From: Campylorhamphus procurvoides
Lineage: Eukaryota > Chordata > Aves > Passeriformes > Dendrocolaptidae
Length of the DNA: 64,000 nt
Reading direction: 5' to 3'
Assembly: GCA_013396655.1 (NCBI GenBank)
Contig: WBMV01007804.1
Span: 625,291 to 689,290, forward strand
Position 1 is the stretch's first letter, and the number at the start of each line of letters is the position of its first letter. This document shows, piece after piece, positions 51,626-62,310 of this stretch. The position numbers and the translations under genes are program-made. The notes under the pieces are model-generated. The model ran no database searches and was not told the origin of the DNA. It saw nothing but the letters and a program-made list of their open reading frames with translations.

Positions 51626-52179
51626 TCCTGGGGAAAGATTTTCCTTTGACTGATTTGGGCTTACCAAAAACACTTTGACACACAATACACAGGGGTTGTG
51701 TGTATACGACATGTATACCCATGAAGCAAGAGGAAAGATATTACTGTAAGAGTTGATTCCAATTTTTCCTAAAGGCCGGGGATCTACTGCAATCCCCACC
51801 AAAACAAGTACCACCACTGCTCCTGTGCAATGGCTCTCACATGTGATTGGAAAACTTGCACTATCGCTATCCCATATTTACCCAGTTCTCAATATACCAA
51901 TGAAAGTCTTGTAATGTTATTTTTTTCCCTTAGGGCCACAGTTCCTGGAAACAAGTAATTACTTAGTTATCTTGTGTTTTCTTAATGAAAGCTAAGCTTC
52001 AAGCCTTTGTACTTGTATAGAAGAACTTGAAAATGGGACTTGAGGGAGTTTTAAAAGCTTCATAAAAATACCCTCAAAAATTCAAATAAAAAGAAGCAAA
52101 AAAGTTTTTTATTTTTGTGGTTTTGGTCTTTTAAGCCTTAAGACTGAGCATGAAGGTATCTTAGCAAAATGAAATAAAG

Positions 52180-52300
52180 TGATAAAACTACAGGTGCTAA
52201 CAGGAGGCAATGTATAAATTAGATTTTAATCCTGGATAGGATTAAATTATTAACAATTCTTAATAGTTATCAATTATGATGCAGATAGAAATGTTTTCCA
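52180..52300. promoter_or_regulatory. Candidate regulatory element with K50 homeodomain palindrome
   Basis: Within AT-rich unique sequence, TTTAATCCT (52225-52233) and AGGATTAAA (52238-52246) form perfect 9-bp inverted arms around GGAT. Each arm holds TAATCC, the site preferred by K50 homeodomains (OTX, PITX, GSC class), so the pair is an inverted double site. More ATTA cores follow at 52241-52280. Binding is inferred; an inverted repeat of this size can occur by chance in 64 kb. Confidence 0.35.
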
Positions 52301-52899
52301 AAGAAAGCTTTATGTTTTCCACAACTACATTTTGCACAGGAAGCACCCAAACCCCTTCCAAGTTGTAACTGCAAACTTGGTGCTGTTGCACTTCCCTCAC
52401 AAGAGCTGTGCTCGTATCCACAACCTCCTCTATGGGACATTTTCTCCCTCCAAAGACATCCCAGCTACTGCAGCTCCCAGATTGCTATCCTGCCATCTCC
52501 AACAAGAGATACTGATGGATGAAGCAGACTGATTAATGGAGCCCAGAGCAATGAAGAAAAGCGGTCATAAAAAGGCAAGTTTTAAGTAGTGCCCTGAAAC
52601 AATGCAACAACTTAGACCCATTTAACAAGCTGACCTAAAATAAACCATGAATTTCAGGATGACTTGACAAAAAAAGTTGTGTTTTTTTTTCCTTGGCAAA
52701 AGTGATGCATTTCCACAGAAAATATCAATTTCGCTGTAACCACAAATGTCTGTCAAATCATTTCAACGGAAAAGTTTCCAACCAGTGCTAATCATTACTC
52801 AGTTGAAAATGTACACTAAAACAAAGGACATTTTGGGTGTACATCTGCAGCCAATCAACAGACTAATTTGAAACAAAAGAAATCCATATACAGTTGGAA

Positions 52900-53176
52900 A
52901 AACAAAACGACTAGCCAAAGTGAGTAGCTGCCAAGAATGCAGCCTTGAGAGAACATCTGAACGACACCAAGATATGTTGTTCTACACTGATCTCAGGAGA
53001 AACCTTTTCTGATTGTGATGGATTTCTGCACTGTATTGTATTTTTATGGTCTATCACAGTTTTGCAATGTTTTGGGCTACCTGTGAACTGCCAACTCCAT
53101 CTATCCAATTCCTCAGTGGTTTTAATAAAACAAGATTCATTCCACATATGAGCCTTTCCTAAAAAAAAAAAAAAAA
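52900..53176 (+). pseudogene. Possible processed retrocopy of an mRNA 3' end
   Basis: An AATAAA polyadenylation signal at 53124-53129 is followed 31 bases later by an uninterrupted A16 run (53161-53176), the arrangement left by reverse transcription of a polyadenylated mRNA. The segment upstream has no protein frame I recognise; it would be 3'UTR. I did not find a convincing target-site duplication. Processed copies are rare in birds because CR1 does not act on poly(A) mRNAs, so chance juxtaposition of AATAAA and an A-run is a serious alternative. The 5' limit is arbitrary. Confidence 0.2.
53161..53176. repeat. A16 homopolymer
   Basis: The longest uninterrupted A-run in the window; see the possible retrocopy at 52900-53176. 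Confidence 0.9.
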
Positions 53177-55194
53177 GTAAAGGAAGGGGATAAAAAATGG
53201 AAAGGCAAAAAGCACCTCTAAACTAGAGCAAGCTTTATGGTTCTCAAGAACAGATCAGGTAATGATCACTGGAAATGGCACCATTGCAAAACCCTCGGAC
53301 ATGTCTTATGTGTCCTGCCTGACATTCTCTCTAGAAGAATGGTTACCTTAGCAAAAAATCCCAACAAGACTCCACTGCCATCCCATCCCATGGCACACAA
53401 CATCTTAAAGCAAGCAAACTGAATATTGACCACCCTAACTTCTTTAGCTGTTGTACTTCTTTTTGTCTTGGAAAACGTTGCTGATATTGCTGCTCTGTAG
53501 TATTTTATAAAGAGCCCCAGGCATAGTAAGGTACAATATAATACTGCAAAATAATCAAACACACTTTTTAACTACAGTGAGGATCCTTCCCTTTTGGTCA
53601 TATTAGGGGTAAAAAGAATATGCTGTGTCTGAAGATGTTTCATAAAACTTCTCAGACTCTTATTCCCCATGTGAATTGAAGTCATTTCATATATAAGCCA
53701 CAGCACAAATAATTCAAAATCAAAAGAAAGAAGCACCTGACCTAGAAAGGAAACAGCTTTTATTTTTAACTGTCTTTTAATGGCAGTCTAAATACTTTTA
53801 AAGTAGAGAAATACAAACTGAACAGCTCAATGGAGTAAAGTTACATTCACCATCCTAAAATACTACTTATGAAAATGTAAATGTCTTCCGAGAAAAAGAG
53901 GCCATTGTTTGAAGAAGCAACCAAACAATGTAAAATATCCCTTGTGGGAGATTGAGACTCCTTCCTTGCTCACGTCATTCTGGTAAAAGAAAGATCTGCT
54001 TAACTAATAACTAAAATGCCTCCTTTCTTTCTCAAATTTACCAAAGATATGAAAACAAATGAGAAAACTTCAACCAATCCAGTTAGGGAGAAGGAAGATG
54101 TGAATATGTAAGTGTCCATCTAAAAGCTGCAGCTGCATCTCAGGTAGAAATTCTTTCACAACCCATCCCAGAGCTTACAGGGAGGTCTGTAACAATACGG
54201 AGTATGGACAGGTAGTGCACAGCCATCTGCAATGGCCTCACAATATTTAATTTATGTCCTGAGAAAACAATTGGATACTTGGGTACTGTCAGAAATGGAG
54301 ACTGAACATCAGAACAGATGCCATTTTCCAGAAGACAACCATCATTCTAGCATGGAAAAACAAAACCTCAAAGGTCATGCAGTTTCTGAAACAGATCTCA
54401 CGAATTACAAGATGATACTGAAAAATGTGGCTCTTACTGAAATGGACATTTTGCATACCAGCCCAGGATTTCTATGAACTGTTTGATAGTGGGACACAGA
54501 ATTCCATTTCCTGGAACAAGGAGGATGCATCACAGGGACATTACAACATTCTATTTCCTGATATGGTTGCTGACGTTAATTTTGAGAGTCAATTCAAACT
54601 TGTCCTTCAGTTTGACATCATTAGAGTGGCCAGTCACAAGGGTCATGTTTCTCAGGCACTCATAATTTAGGCCACTCTCCAGCTCTTTTCAAAGTTTTTT
54701 TCCAATGACTGTTCCAGGGACCATATAACATGGCAAACCAGATTTTTACCTCCTTTTCTGAGGGATGCCTTCTTGTCTCTTCCGTTCCTTTTCCCTTTCC
54801 CAAAATACTGTGACTTAGTGACATTGATCCATGGCTTCTGGCTGGACTGATACCGTACTGAAAGTCTGCTCAGCTCTGTTGAGATCTGTGGTTGCACAGG
54901 AGCAGTAAGAGGGAGCACAGGGTAAAGATCAGATGAAGCTCTGCCTAGCAGCAATATTTGAATCATAAATTGATTTTGCATTCAAACCAGCCAGGCTTTA
55001 CCATTTATCAAGGTCTGTAGCATTTTGGAGGGGAGGAGAAGGGTTTGGAAACAGAACACAGTTGCAAGAACACCTTCCAAGTGAGCAGCTCCCAAATAGC
55101 ATTCTCCTTTATAACCTGATTGAAATAATCATCACACAGTCAAGCACAGTTTGTTGGTTACACTCAAAGCAAAACATGCTTCCAGCTGTGAGAG
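53177..55194. other. Non-coding, no gene seen
   Basis: Unique sequence. Overlapping frames at 54232-54670 (up to 81 codons) and a 104-codon minus frame at 54667-54981 have no recognised motif. Confidence 0.6.
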
Positions 55195-55520
55195 ATAATT
55201 ACTGTTTATTGACTGGCTTTTGAGGACTTTTATGCTATATTTAGTTTTAGAGCTGTTTGGGGCTTTTATTTGCATCAGAAGCACTGATGAAAAAGGCCAT
55301 TGCTTAGAGCAGTCAGCTGCCTTCTAATGATTAACCTCTTATTTCACTTCAGAATATGTTTCACCTGCAAATGTGCTGGGAAATCAAGATTAATCCTGGG
55401 CGAATTCCCAGGAGTGCTCTGTTGAACCAGTAACTGCATTCATCAGCATTACCCACTGATAGCGCTTTGTTCTCATAGAGTGGTGGGGCGTTTTAAGTGT
55501 CTTCACAAACACCAGAAAGG
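55195..55520. promoter_or_regulatory. Candidate conserved non-coding element, motif-dense
   Basis: This is the most enhancer-like block in the window. In about 150 bp it carries a perfect POU octamer (ATTTGCAT, 55268-55275), a paired homeodomain site TAATGATTA (55325-55333), an E-box CACCTG (55362-55367), a K50-type TAATCC (55391-55396), and a perfect 7-bp inverted repeat TCCTGGG/CCCAGGA (55394-55400 and 55407-55413) around CGAATT. CpGs are retained at 55401, 55463 and 55489. There is no repeat or coding frame. The call as a developmental enhancer is inference. Confidence 0.45.
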
Positions 55521-57064
55521 ACAGCTAATTATAACCATCTCTCTACAGAGGGGAGAGTTGAGAAGTGGCTGTACCAGCTGGAACTAGTATTCTTCCTAGT
55601 TAAGTGTTCCTGCTCCTTGCAGTGACCAGCACAGTTGCTCCAGAGGCAGAATGAGAAACCAGAAAATAAGCACCAAAGAGTTTTAACCCCTTCATCTCCA
55701 ATAGTTACAGTAGTAGTAGGGCTACACCCTTAAGACAGGAATTTTAAACTCTCTCCCAGGACAGTTTTCTTGAACACAATTTCTGTTAGTCTTTATTCTA
55801 TTGGTTCGGTAGATGACATAAGCAAAGCCCAGAAAGGTGGCTTCAAGTGTGACTCTAGGTCTGTGAGGGCACTCAAGGAAACTGACTGTCCAGGCTCTGC
55901 TTTTAGTGTTGTCTTTCACTCTGGTGTGATGTGAGGACAAGTGGAACTATGCAAAAAATGCAGTGGCAAACAGTAAAGGTCATCCTACAGCTCTGGTGCC
56001 ACAACTTTGGCAGTTTCAGACACCAGAAAGGGAAAGGCAGAAAGGAGTAGTCCACCAAAATAATTAAAGGTTTTTGCTAAAATATTCTTTCTTAAATCAA
56101 GATGTTTTTCTTTGGAACTGGGCCTGAAGTATAAGTCACCTAAAACTGAAGCATTTAGTTTTGAAGCAAACAATGTCGCAACTGAAGTGCTGAAAACCTT
56201 TTTTTTCCCTTATTTTGTTTTGTTTCGCTGAACTGCTCCAAAGATTGTCTTCAGATAAATCCAAAACAGTTCCCACCTCCCCCAGCCTGTTTAATATATT
56301 CATTAGGGTCCCAAATGGTCTCATCACAACATGCCAATTTCAAAACTCATCTCCTGTCTTTACAGAAAAGTTGATTATGTCTCTACACAGCTCTGTGGAG
56401 CACACATGACTAATTGCAGAATTAAAATAGTCAAAAAGCAGCAACAAGATCAAGCAATAACAATGTAGACTGTTTGTAAAGGATACAGGACCACTGGGTA
56501 TCAAAGAGGGTTGGAAAGCTAAGATTGGCTGTGATTTTGAGGATTGCTGGAATCTTCAGGAAGAATCAGAATTTATTATGTCTTGTGAATTCAGGGTACA
56601 GATTCAGACAATATATTGTAGAAACATATCTTTAGAGTAATATTGCTATCAGCAGGGTAACCTCACAGCAATCCATCAGATATTCTACATTCCCATCCCT
56701 GTATACAACCAGAAAAACACAGGGAATTAATAAGGAGTTGATTTAGGACTACTAGTTTGGAGTCATTACTACAGGAGTTCTTATATGCACTGAATGCAAA
56801 AATGGGAGGAATAAACAGAAGAAAGTTAGAAGACAGCTTTCTCCCTCTTAAAAGTGACAAATGTGTTCATTTTGCAGAAGATTTAAGCATCAGAAAAATA
56901 GGGACTTGACCCTCCCCTACTGTTAAGACTGGGATCCAGTCTGTCATCAGGGTTACTGCAGACAGAGAGGCTAATTATCAAAATGTAATCTCTATTGTAA
57001 TTTCCTATTTGAGGGCTCAGGTAGCAAGTGGGTCTATGAACCAGGTACTGGTTTGAAAAGGATT
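55521..57064. other. Non-coding, no gene seen
   Basis: Unique AT-rich sequence; nothing supportable beyond short chance frames. Confidence 0.6.
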
Positions 57065-57140
57065 AAAGTCAGCTGAATTCTGCCTCCCATTGAATTTAAT
57101 GGAAGCCTTTTTGTTAACTTTAGTGGGAGAAAGATTAGAT
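57065..57140. repeat. Relic of ancient amniote interspersed repeat
   Basis: This is the best preserved of these relics. gaattctgcctcccattgaa and tttaatggaagcct are followed by aactttagtgggagaaagat, parallel to 'gaatcctgcctccattgaagtcaatggaag...gacttcagtgggagcaggat'. A further fragment (acttgaagtcaatgggaagt) lies at about 57416-57435. Confidence 0.5.
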
Positions 57141-58479
57141 CAATGATGAAAATCATATCCTAAGGCAGAGTGAGATTAAAAAGTTCTTAATACTAGGAAA
57201 ATTAATATCTTATTAAAATTACTGGAGTGTTCAAAAGCAGATTCAGGTTGATTTGCAGGGTAAGGGTGTTTGTAGGATGAGGCATCCTGATGTTTAAAAT
57301 TAAGGAGAATAAGCAGACAATATTTTTAAGGCAGAACATGTCATGCAAATAACCACCTTGTCTGCATTCAATCATACTTGCACAAGTCACCCTCACTGAA
57401 ATGAATCAGATGGAACTTGAAGTCAATGGGAAGTTACGATTGTTCTAGCAGAGCAATACTTGTAGCCTTCCAATAGTGTCACCAACAGCAAAAAGAGGCA
57501 AAAGCCTTAAGGCATATTCTTCAAGATTCTCCATAAAATTTACTCACATCAATTCTACCCCTCTTTAGCAAAGTTTAAAAGTATAAGAGGAAAAGAAATA
57601 GTCAGTGGGTTGGGGTTTTCCCCCTCCTCTTTTGGTGTCACAGTATTGCTCAGTGCTGGTTTTCTAACCACAACTGGGGCATTCAGAAGAAATAAGTCTT
57701 CTTAGCTGTTGCCCAACAGAGGGGTTTGGTCCATCTATGTCAGGCAGAGTACCAACACCCTTCTGCACTGTGAGACAAGACAGCACTTAGACCACTTCCC
57801 ATCTGACTGACAACCTTACCTTTCTGCAGGTGCTGTTCACTCAAGTTCCCATCTTCTATTTTTAACTTCTGAGATTGCTTAGTTTTCTATCTATGGAAGA
57901 AACCCTAGAATGCGTTAAGAGTACGTAGTCTGCCTTTTGTACCAAGCTGAAATTCAACTTTCTGCAGGGATAGGAAAGCTATAACGTCCTTCACAGTTAC
58001 TGAGGTTTATTAGAAAAGGTTCTGTCTTTGTGAGGCACCCTCCCCTCTGTCGTCCTGATCACATTCTCATTGACATCAGCTGCAAAGATCCAACCCCCAT
58101 GTGAACAGGAGCAGGATAGGCAGTAATTAGTAGTTAAGTCAAGAACTTATGTTCCTGGGGGGAGAGAAAAATGGTTTCCACATTTACCCTTCACATGCAG
58201 AAAGCAGCTACCTGTTGTGGGGGCTTTGCACTCTTCAAGTCTACCAGTAAAATCAGTAAAACTCCTGCAGCTGCACTAACAGCACATCAGTAATATATTT
58301 CAGCCTACTGATGAAGGGGCAATATGCACTGCAGTACCAATAATAGGATGTTGCATTATAACGAATTCATCCCACTGATTGTTCATTTTCAAACACACAC
58401 TCTGTTTTGCTCTCCACCCCTAAAATCTACAGGGTAGACATGCCAGAAAGGGAGTCATTTGAACATTATTGGAGTGTTA

Positions 58480-58563
58480 GGCTTGGTGGTGCTGGTTTAC
58501 TGGTTGGATTCCATGATCTCAGAGTTCTTTTCCAACATAAATGATTCTAATATTCTGTGATTA
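58480..58563 (+). mobile_element. CR1 LINE fragment, extreme 3' end
   Basis: This short CR1 remnant holds only the last 80-odd bases of the element. The words ggttggattccatgatctca (from 58502) and ttttccaacataaatgattc (from 58528) match the terminal CR1 segment (ttggactcgatgatct ... ttccaacctaaatgattct). The copy ends in degenerate octamers attctaat and attctgtg. Extreme 5' truncation is usual for CR1. The start is approximate. Confidence 0.82.
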
Positions 58564-60130
58564 TGAACATCACACCATATAACTGTTGCAAACCAGAAAA
58601 AAAATTATTCTAAATACTTTGTTTTATGCTCTAGTACTCATTTGATAAAACCTGTGATAAGAATTTATGGTATTAACCCAGTTTCCATTGGGAAGGTGTG
58701 CATACCACCACCACCAACCTCTTCTATAACCACCACACAGTGAAAAAGTCTGAAGAACAATCTGTTTTCATTATTAGACATCAAAGCTGAAATTAGAAGT
58801 GAGGGTGCCTCTGTCTCTCTGTAAGAGGAACACGAGAAGGGAGAGTTGGCTTTACGGCTTGTTCATGCTGTATCTTGCCTTTAAATAAATTACTTGTTCT
58901 AATTCACAATGAAGTCAACCAAACAACTCCCATTGTCCTAAATAATTAAACTAGTCCAGGAAATAATTTCAGAACTTTTCAGCACCACTAAATTAATTCA
59001 AGGAGATGAAGAAAGAAGACAAATTACCCAAGAAAAATATTAAAACTAAATTCCATCTTCTGGTTTCAATATGAATATGTATGATATTAGCCTGTGACTT
59101 TGAAAAATTGCCTTCAGCTCCTGTGTTCTTTTGCTTAGCAGAACATTTTTAAAGGAAGAATAGAAATTCAAGTATTTTCAATACATCACTTACACTCGAT
59201 AGTTTGGGCACGTTTTTCAAGAGCAGCACAATTACAGCACATGGACTACAATCCCATAGGGAAGGGACATCACCATCAAATGCTCTACCCATGAGACTGG
59301 TGTGTAAACTGGAGTACTTTCACCATCTAGTCCATCTCCAGACATTTTTCTCATGAATACTGAGGCTGTTGCTGCACTCCATGTGAAGCCTGGTCTAAAA
59401 GATAAACCCTGACTGAATCCTGGCAGGAGCACAACACAATAGCACATTGCTCTACTGCAACAGAAGTTGTTCAGAACATGCATTACTTCATGTGAACAAA
59501 AAAAGTTCCCCTGCACCTGTGTCTGTAGGACTGGATGTGAAGGTAAGAGGTTAGTCTTGGATTTGGGCACCTAAATCACCCCTCTGCCTTTCACTTTTGT
59601 CAGTCCAGAGCTCAGTTTTCCCCATCAGGATTGGAGTTACCAAAATTTCCTAGCCTATCAAAGAGGACACTAACAGACCAAAACTACCCCAAAAATTCTG
59701 AAGTCTGACATATAAACAGGTGTTAAATTTATACCAGAGAGAGAAATAAACTTTAAAGGTGCACATCCCTATTTCTGTGTGAACTTCCATGAACTTCCCC
59801 CGTGGATTATGCCTTTCTTTCTGTGTTTACAGGAAACTGAAAAATGATTGTATGGAAGAATACTACGGAAGAATACTGCTTCTTAAAGGCTTCAGTCTGC
59901 AGATACTGTAATAGATAGCTTAACAGATATTTGAATGCCTCTCTGACTAATGATGTATTTCCTAGTAAATGTATAAATATATCATTGTTAAATAAATAGT
60001 TCTCTAACTTCTTGTAATTACACACAGCTGCAAAAACCTGTTTGCTCAAATGTCAGGAAGTAGCACAGAACTTTTTGCCTTTTCAGATTTTCCCATATCC
60101 CTAGGCAATTTATCCTAAAGCTTGAGCTGG

Positions 60131-60156
60131 TGTGTATATATATATTTATATAAAAA
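60131..60156. repeat. (TG/TA)n run
   Basis: tgtgtatatatatatttatata, a short degenerate TA repeat. Confidence 0.75.
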
Positions 60157-61549
60157 ACATCTTCTTCCTTTTTATTTTTCATGAATACCAATTAATTTCT
60201 ATTTTTAAGCTTTTATGGTGCATTTACCACAAACGCTACTTATGTTTTTATCTTTTCTCAGAGATCTTTTACGAGACAAAGCTTTTCACAAAGATTTTAA
60301 TTAAAGCAAAGATGGTTGGAGGTCAAGGTTGACAATCACCTGTGTCAGCTTCCATGATATTCACAAGTTCATTACCTGCAAACAGATCTGCTATACTTTG
60401 CCAATTTAAATCATTGTGTTGCCTGAAGTGTCTGAAATGGATCGAGTTTCAAACACAAAAAAAGCAACCCAAGTAGGGTCATAAAGCCACAGAATCCATT
60501 TAAAATGAAAGATGGCCCTAAATCAAAGCCTTAATCCAGACTCTTGACTGCTGCTGAAATTCAGATCCAACCCTATTCACTCAAAAACTAGTGATGAGAG
60601 CCACACAAATATTTTAATACATATAAAATATTTCAGTACTATAACTTCTTGTCTGGCTTCTTCCCTTGGAATGAATAAATTTAGAGTCCCAAGTTCAAAT
60701 TCCCTAAAAAAACTGGGAAATGTTTTATCCAGCTCCAGACTGACAGTTCTCCCCATTATTTGAATTCTATGCCAAAAAAAGGAGAAAGACTTCAGTTTTC
60801 AAGAAGCCTAAGCTTTAAATGCTCAAATTTCATTGAAATAAAAAACAAGAACAAAAATAGGAAAACAGAAGATTATACCCCAAACTTCCACTTTCTTAAA
60901 CCCATTTCAATATGTTAGAAGAGTTGCTGCTTATCTGTTCATTACAGAATATTAATGTGAATTTTCATTTCTTACTACTTTGCAGTATAGATGCCTCTAT
61001 TAAAAAGTAGTTAATTTCATTAAATACTGATAGTTTGTTTATATGCATGAAATTTAAGACTAATGAATTCCAAAGACAAGGAAAAGCTCTTATCTGTTTT
61101 AGAAAAGTTGGTCTTCGGACCAAAAAGAGAAAACCATAAATGCTTTTGAGTTTAGTTGAGCTGTAGAGTTTTAATCTCGCCTGATCAGGTCAAGGCTGTG
61201 AATTTTGTCTCAAAAGATGCTCACAGTTTAACTACACAATCTTGTCATTGCCTATCCCTAAAGAATCATCTCTGCCACAAAAAGCAGGTCGAAGCTGGGA
61301 GTGCTGGGACTGAAAGGGAAATGGAACAGGAAGAAAAGTGTGTGTTACTGCTTAAGACTAATCCTGGAGCATCCTCTTTCACTGGCTCCAAAAGCTCATG
61401 CATAATGCTCCCTTCAGTACAGCCCAAGAGGATATGGCTGACAAATTCCAGGTGCAACGAAAACCTTTGGAAACCATCTCAAAAAACCAAATCCTTCCAA
61501 GATTTCTGATTCTTGACCTCAGTCTTGCCCTGAGAAAGCTGAACAATCG

Positions 61550-62310
61550 CAGCAAGTACCTAACAAATATTAATTAGGATTTATTCTCCTGGTGTAAATA
61601 ATGAGTAACAAGAAAATTACAATGGTTCCCAGCAGCTGAAATAAGTTTTGATCACAGGAGTTTTCTGTAATAGGAGTTTTTGTCAGATGCATAGAGAGCA
61701 CAGTGGATGAAACAAGGTCGAGCTTTTAATATCCACTAACATATTTCAGCAAAATTCTTTCCTTTCTTTGTATTTTGTTTTCAAGAGAAAGCTGAACAGC
61801 TATCCTGTGCTTTGTGCTAATATCCAGATTGTCAAACAGAGTTTTAAAGAGAGCAGGGTGCTTCGAGCTGGATTCTAAAGCAGATGGGAGTCAACATAAT
61901 TGTTAGAAAAAGAGGCTGACATTCATGTTTCCTGACACATATATACGAGGGCAGGCTGCAGCATTCTGCTCCTGCTGGAGAGCGGGGATTTGGGCCAGAG
62001 AGCTGCAATAGTCAGGTCAAGAGGACGTACAGGCAAAATGATGCTGCGCAAGGGGAATCCTGTGTGACTTCCACAAGCTAGTGCAGAGGAACAATGCTAT
62101 TTCACTGCTATTATTCACCAGAAAAGGAATCTGGGCTTCTTTTCTCATATGCTGAACTTTTAGACTTCTCTCTCTGCTTATCAAAGCTCCAGGGACCTAG
62201 GACTGCCTACAGCTGGTGAAAGTCCTGCTATTTGCAATCTAGCCCTAACAGGATTTGAAGATTAATATATTAATGAGATTGATGAAATACAGAACATTTT
62301 AACAATGGAA
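61550..62310. promoter_or_regulatory. Candidate conserved non-coding stretch
   Basis: This unique AT-rich sequence has repeated ATTA/TAAT cores (near 61568-61580 and 61729) and, towards its end, a 14-bp perfect palindrome ATTAATATATTAAT (62261-62274), a paired homeodomain-like word. The 61920-62060 interval is relatively G+C-rich and contains a few CpGs. No frame or repeat accounts for it. This is a weak, texture-based call, and the middle part may be unconstrained. Confidence 0.25.

Larger units (their letters stand above)
48461..52179. other. Non-coding, downstream of CpG island
   Basis: CpG density drops sharply after 48460. This contains the pyrimidine tract at 51531 and the N at 51283. 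No exon is recognisable. Confidence 0.6.
57141..61549. other. Non-coding, one CR1 tail
   Basis: Apart from the CR1 remnant at 58480 and the TA run at 60131 I see only unique sequence. Frames at 59232-59570 (minus) and 61156-61509 (plus, beginning at TTG and not ATG) are not credible genes. Confidence 0.6.

Noticed and set aside
61156..61509. 117-codon + frame
   Set aside because: It begins at TTG, has no early ATG, and resembles no protein.
24705..62280. Shared 12-mer attaatgagatt at 24705 and 62269
   Set aside because: Many 12-mers recur by chance between positions in a window of this size.
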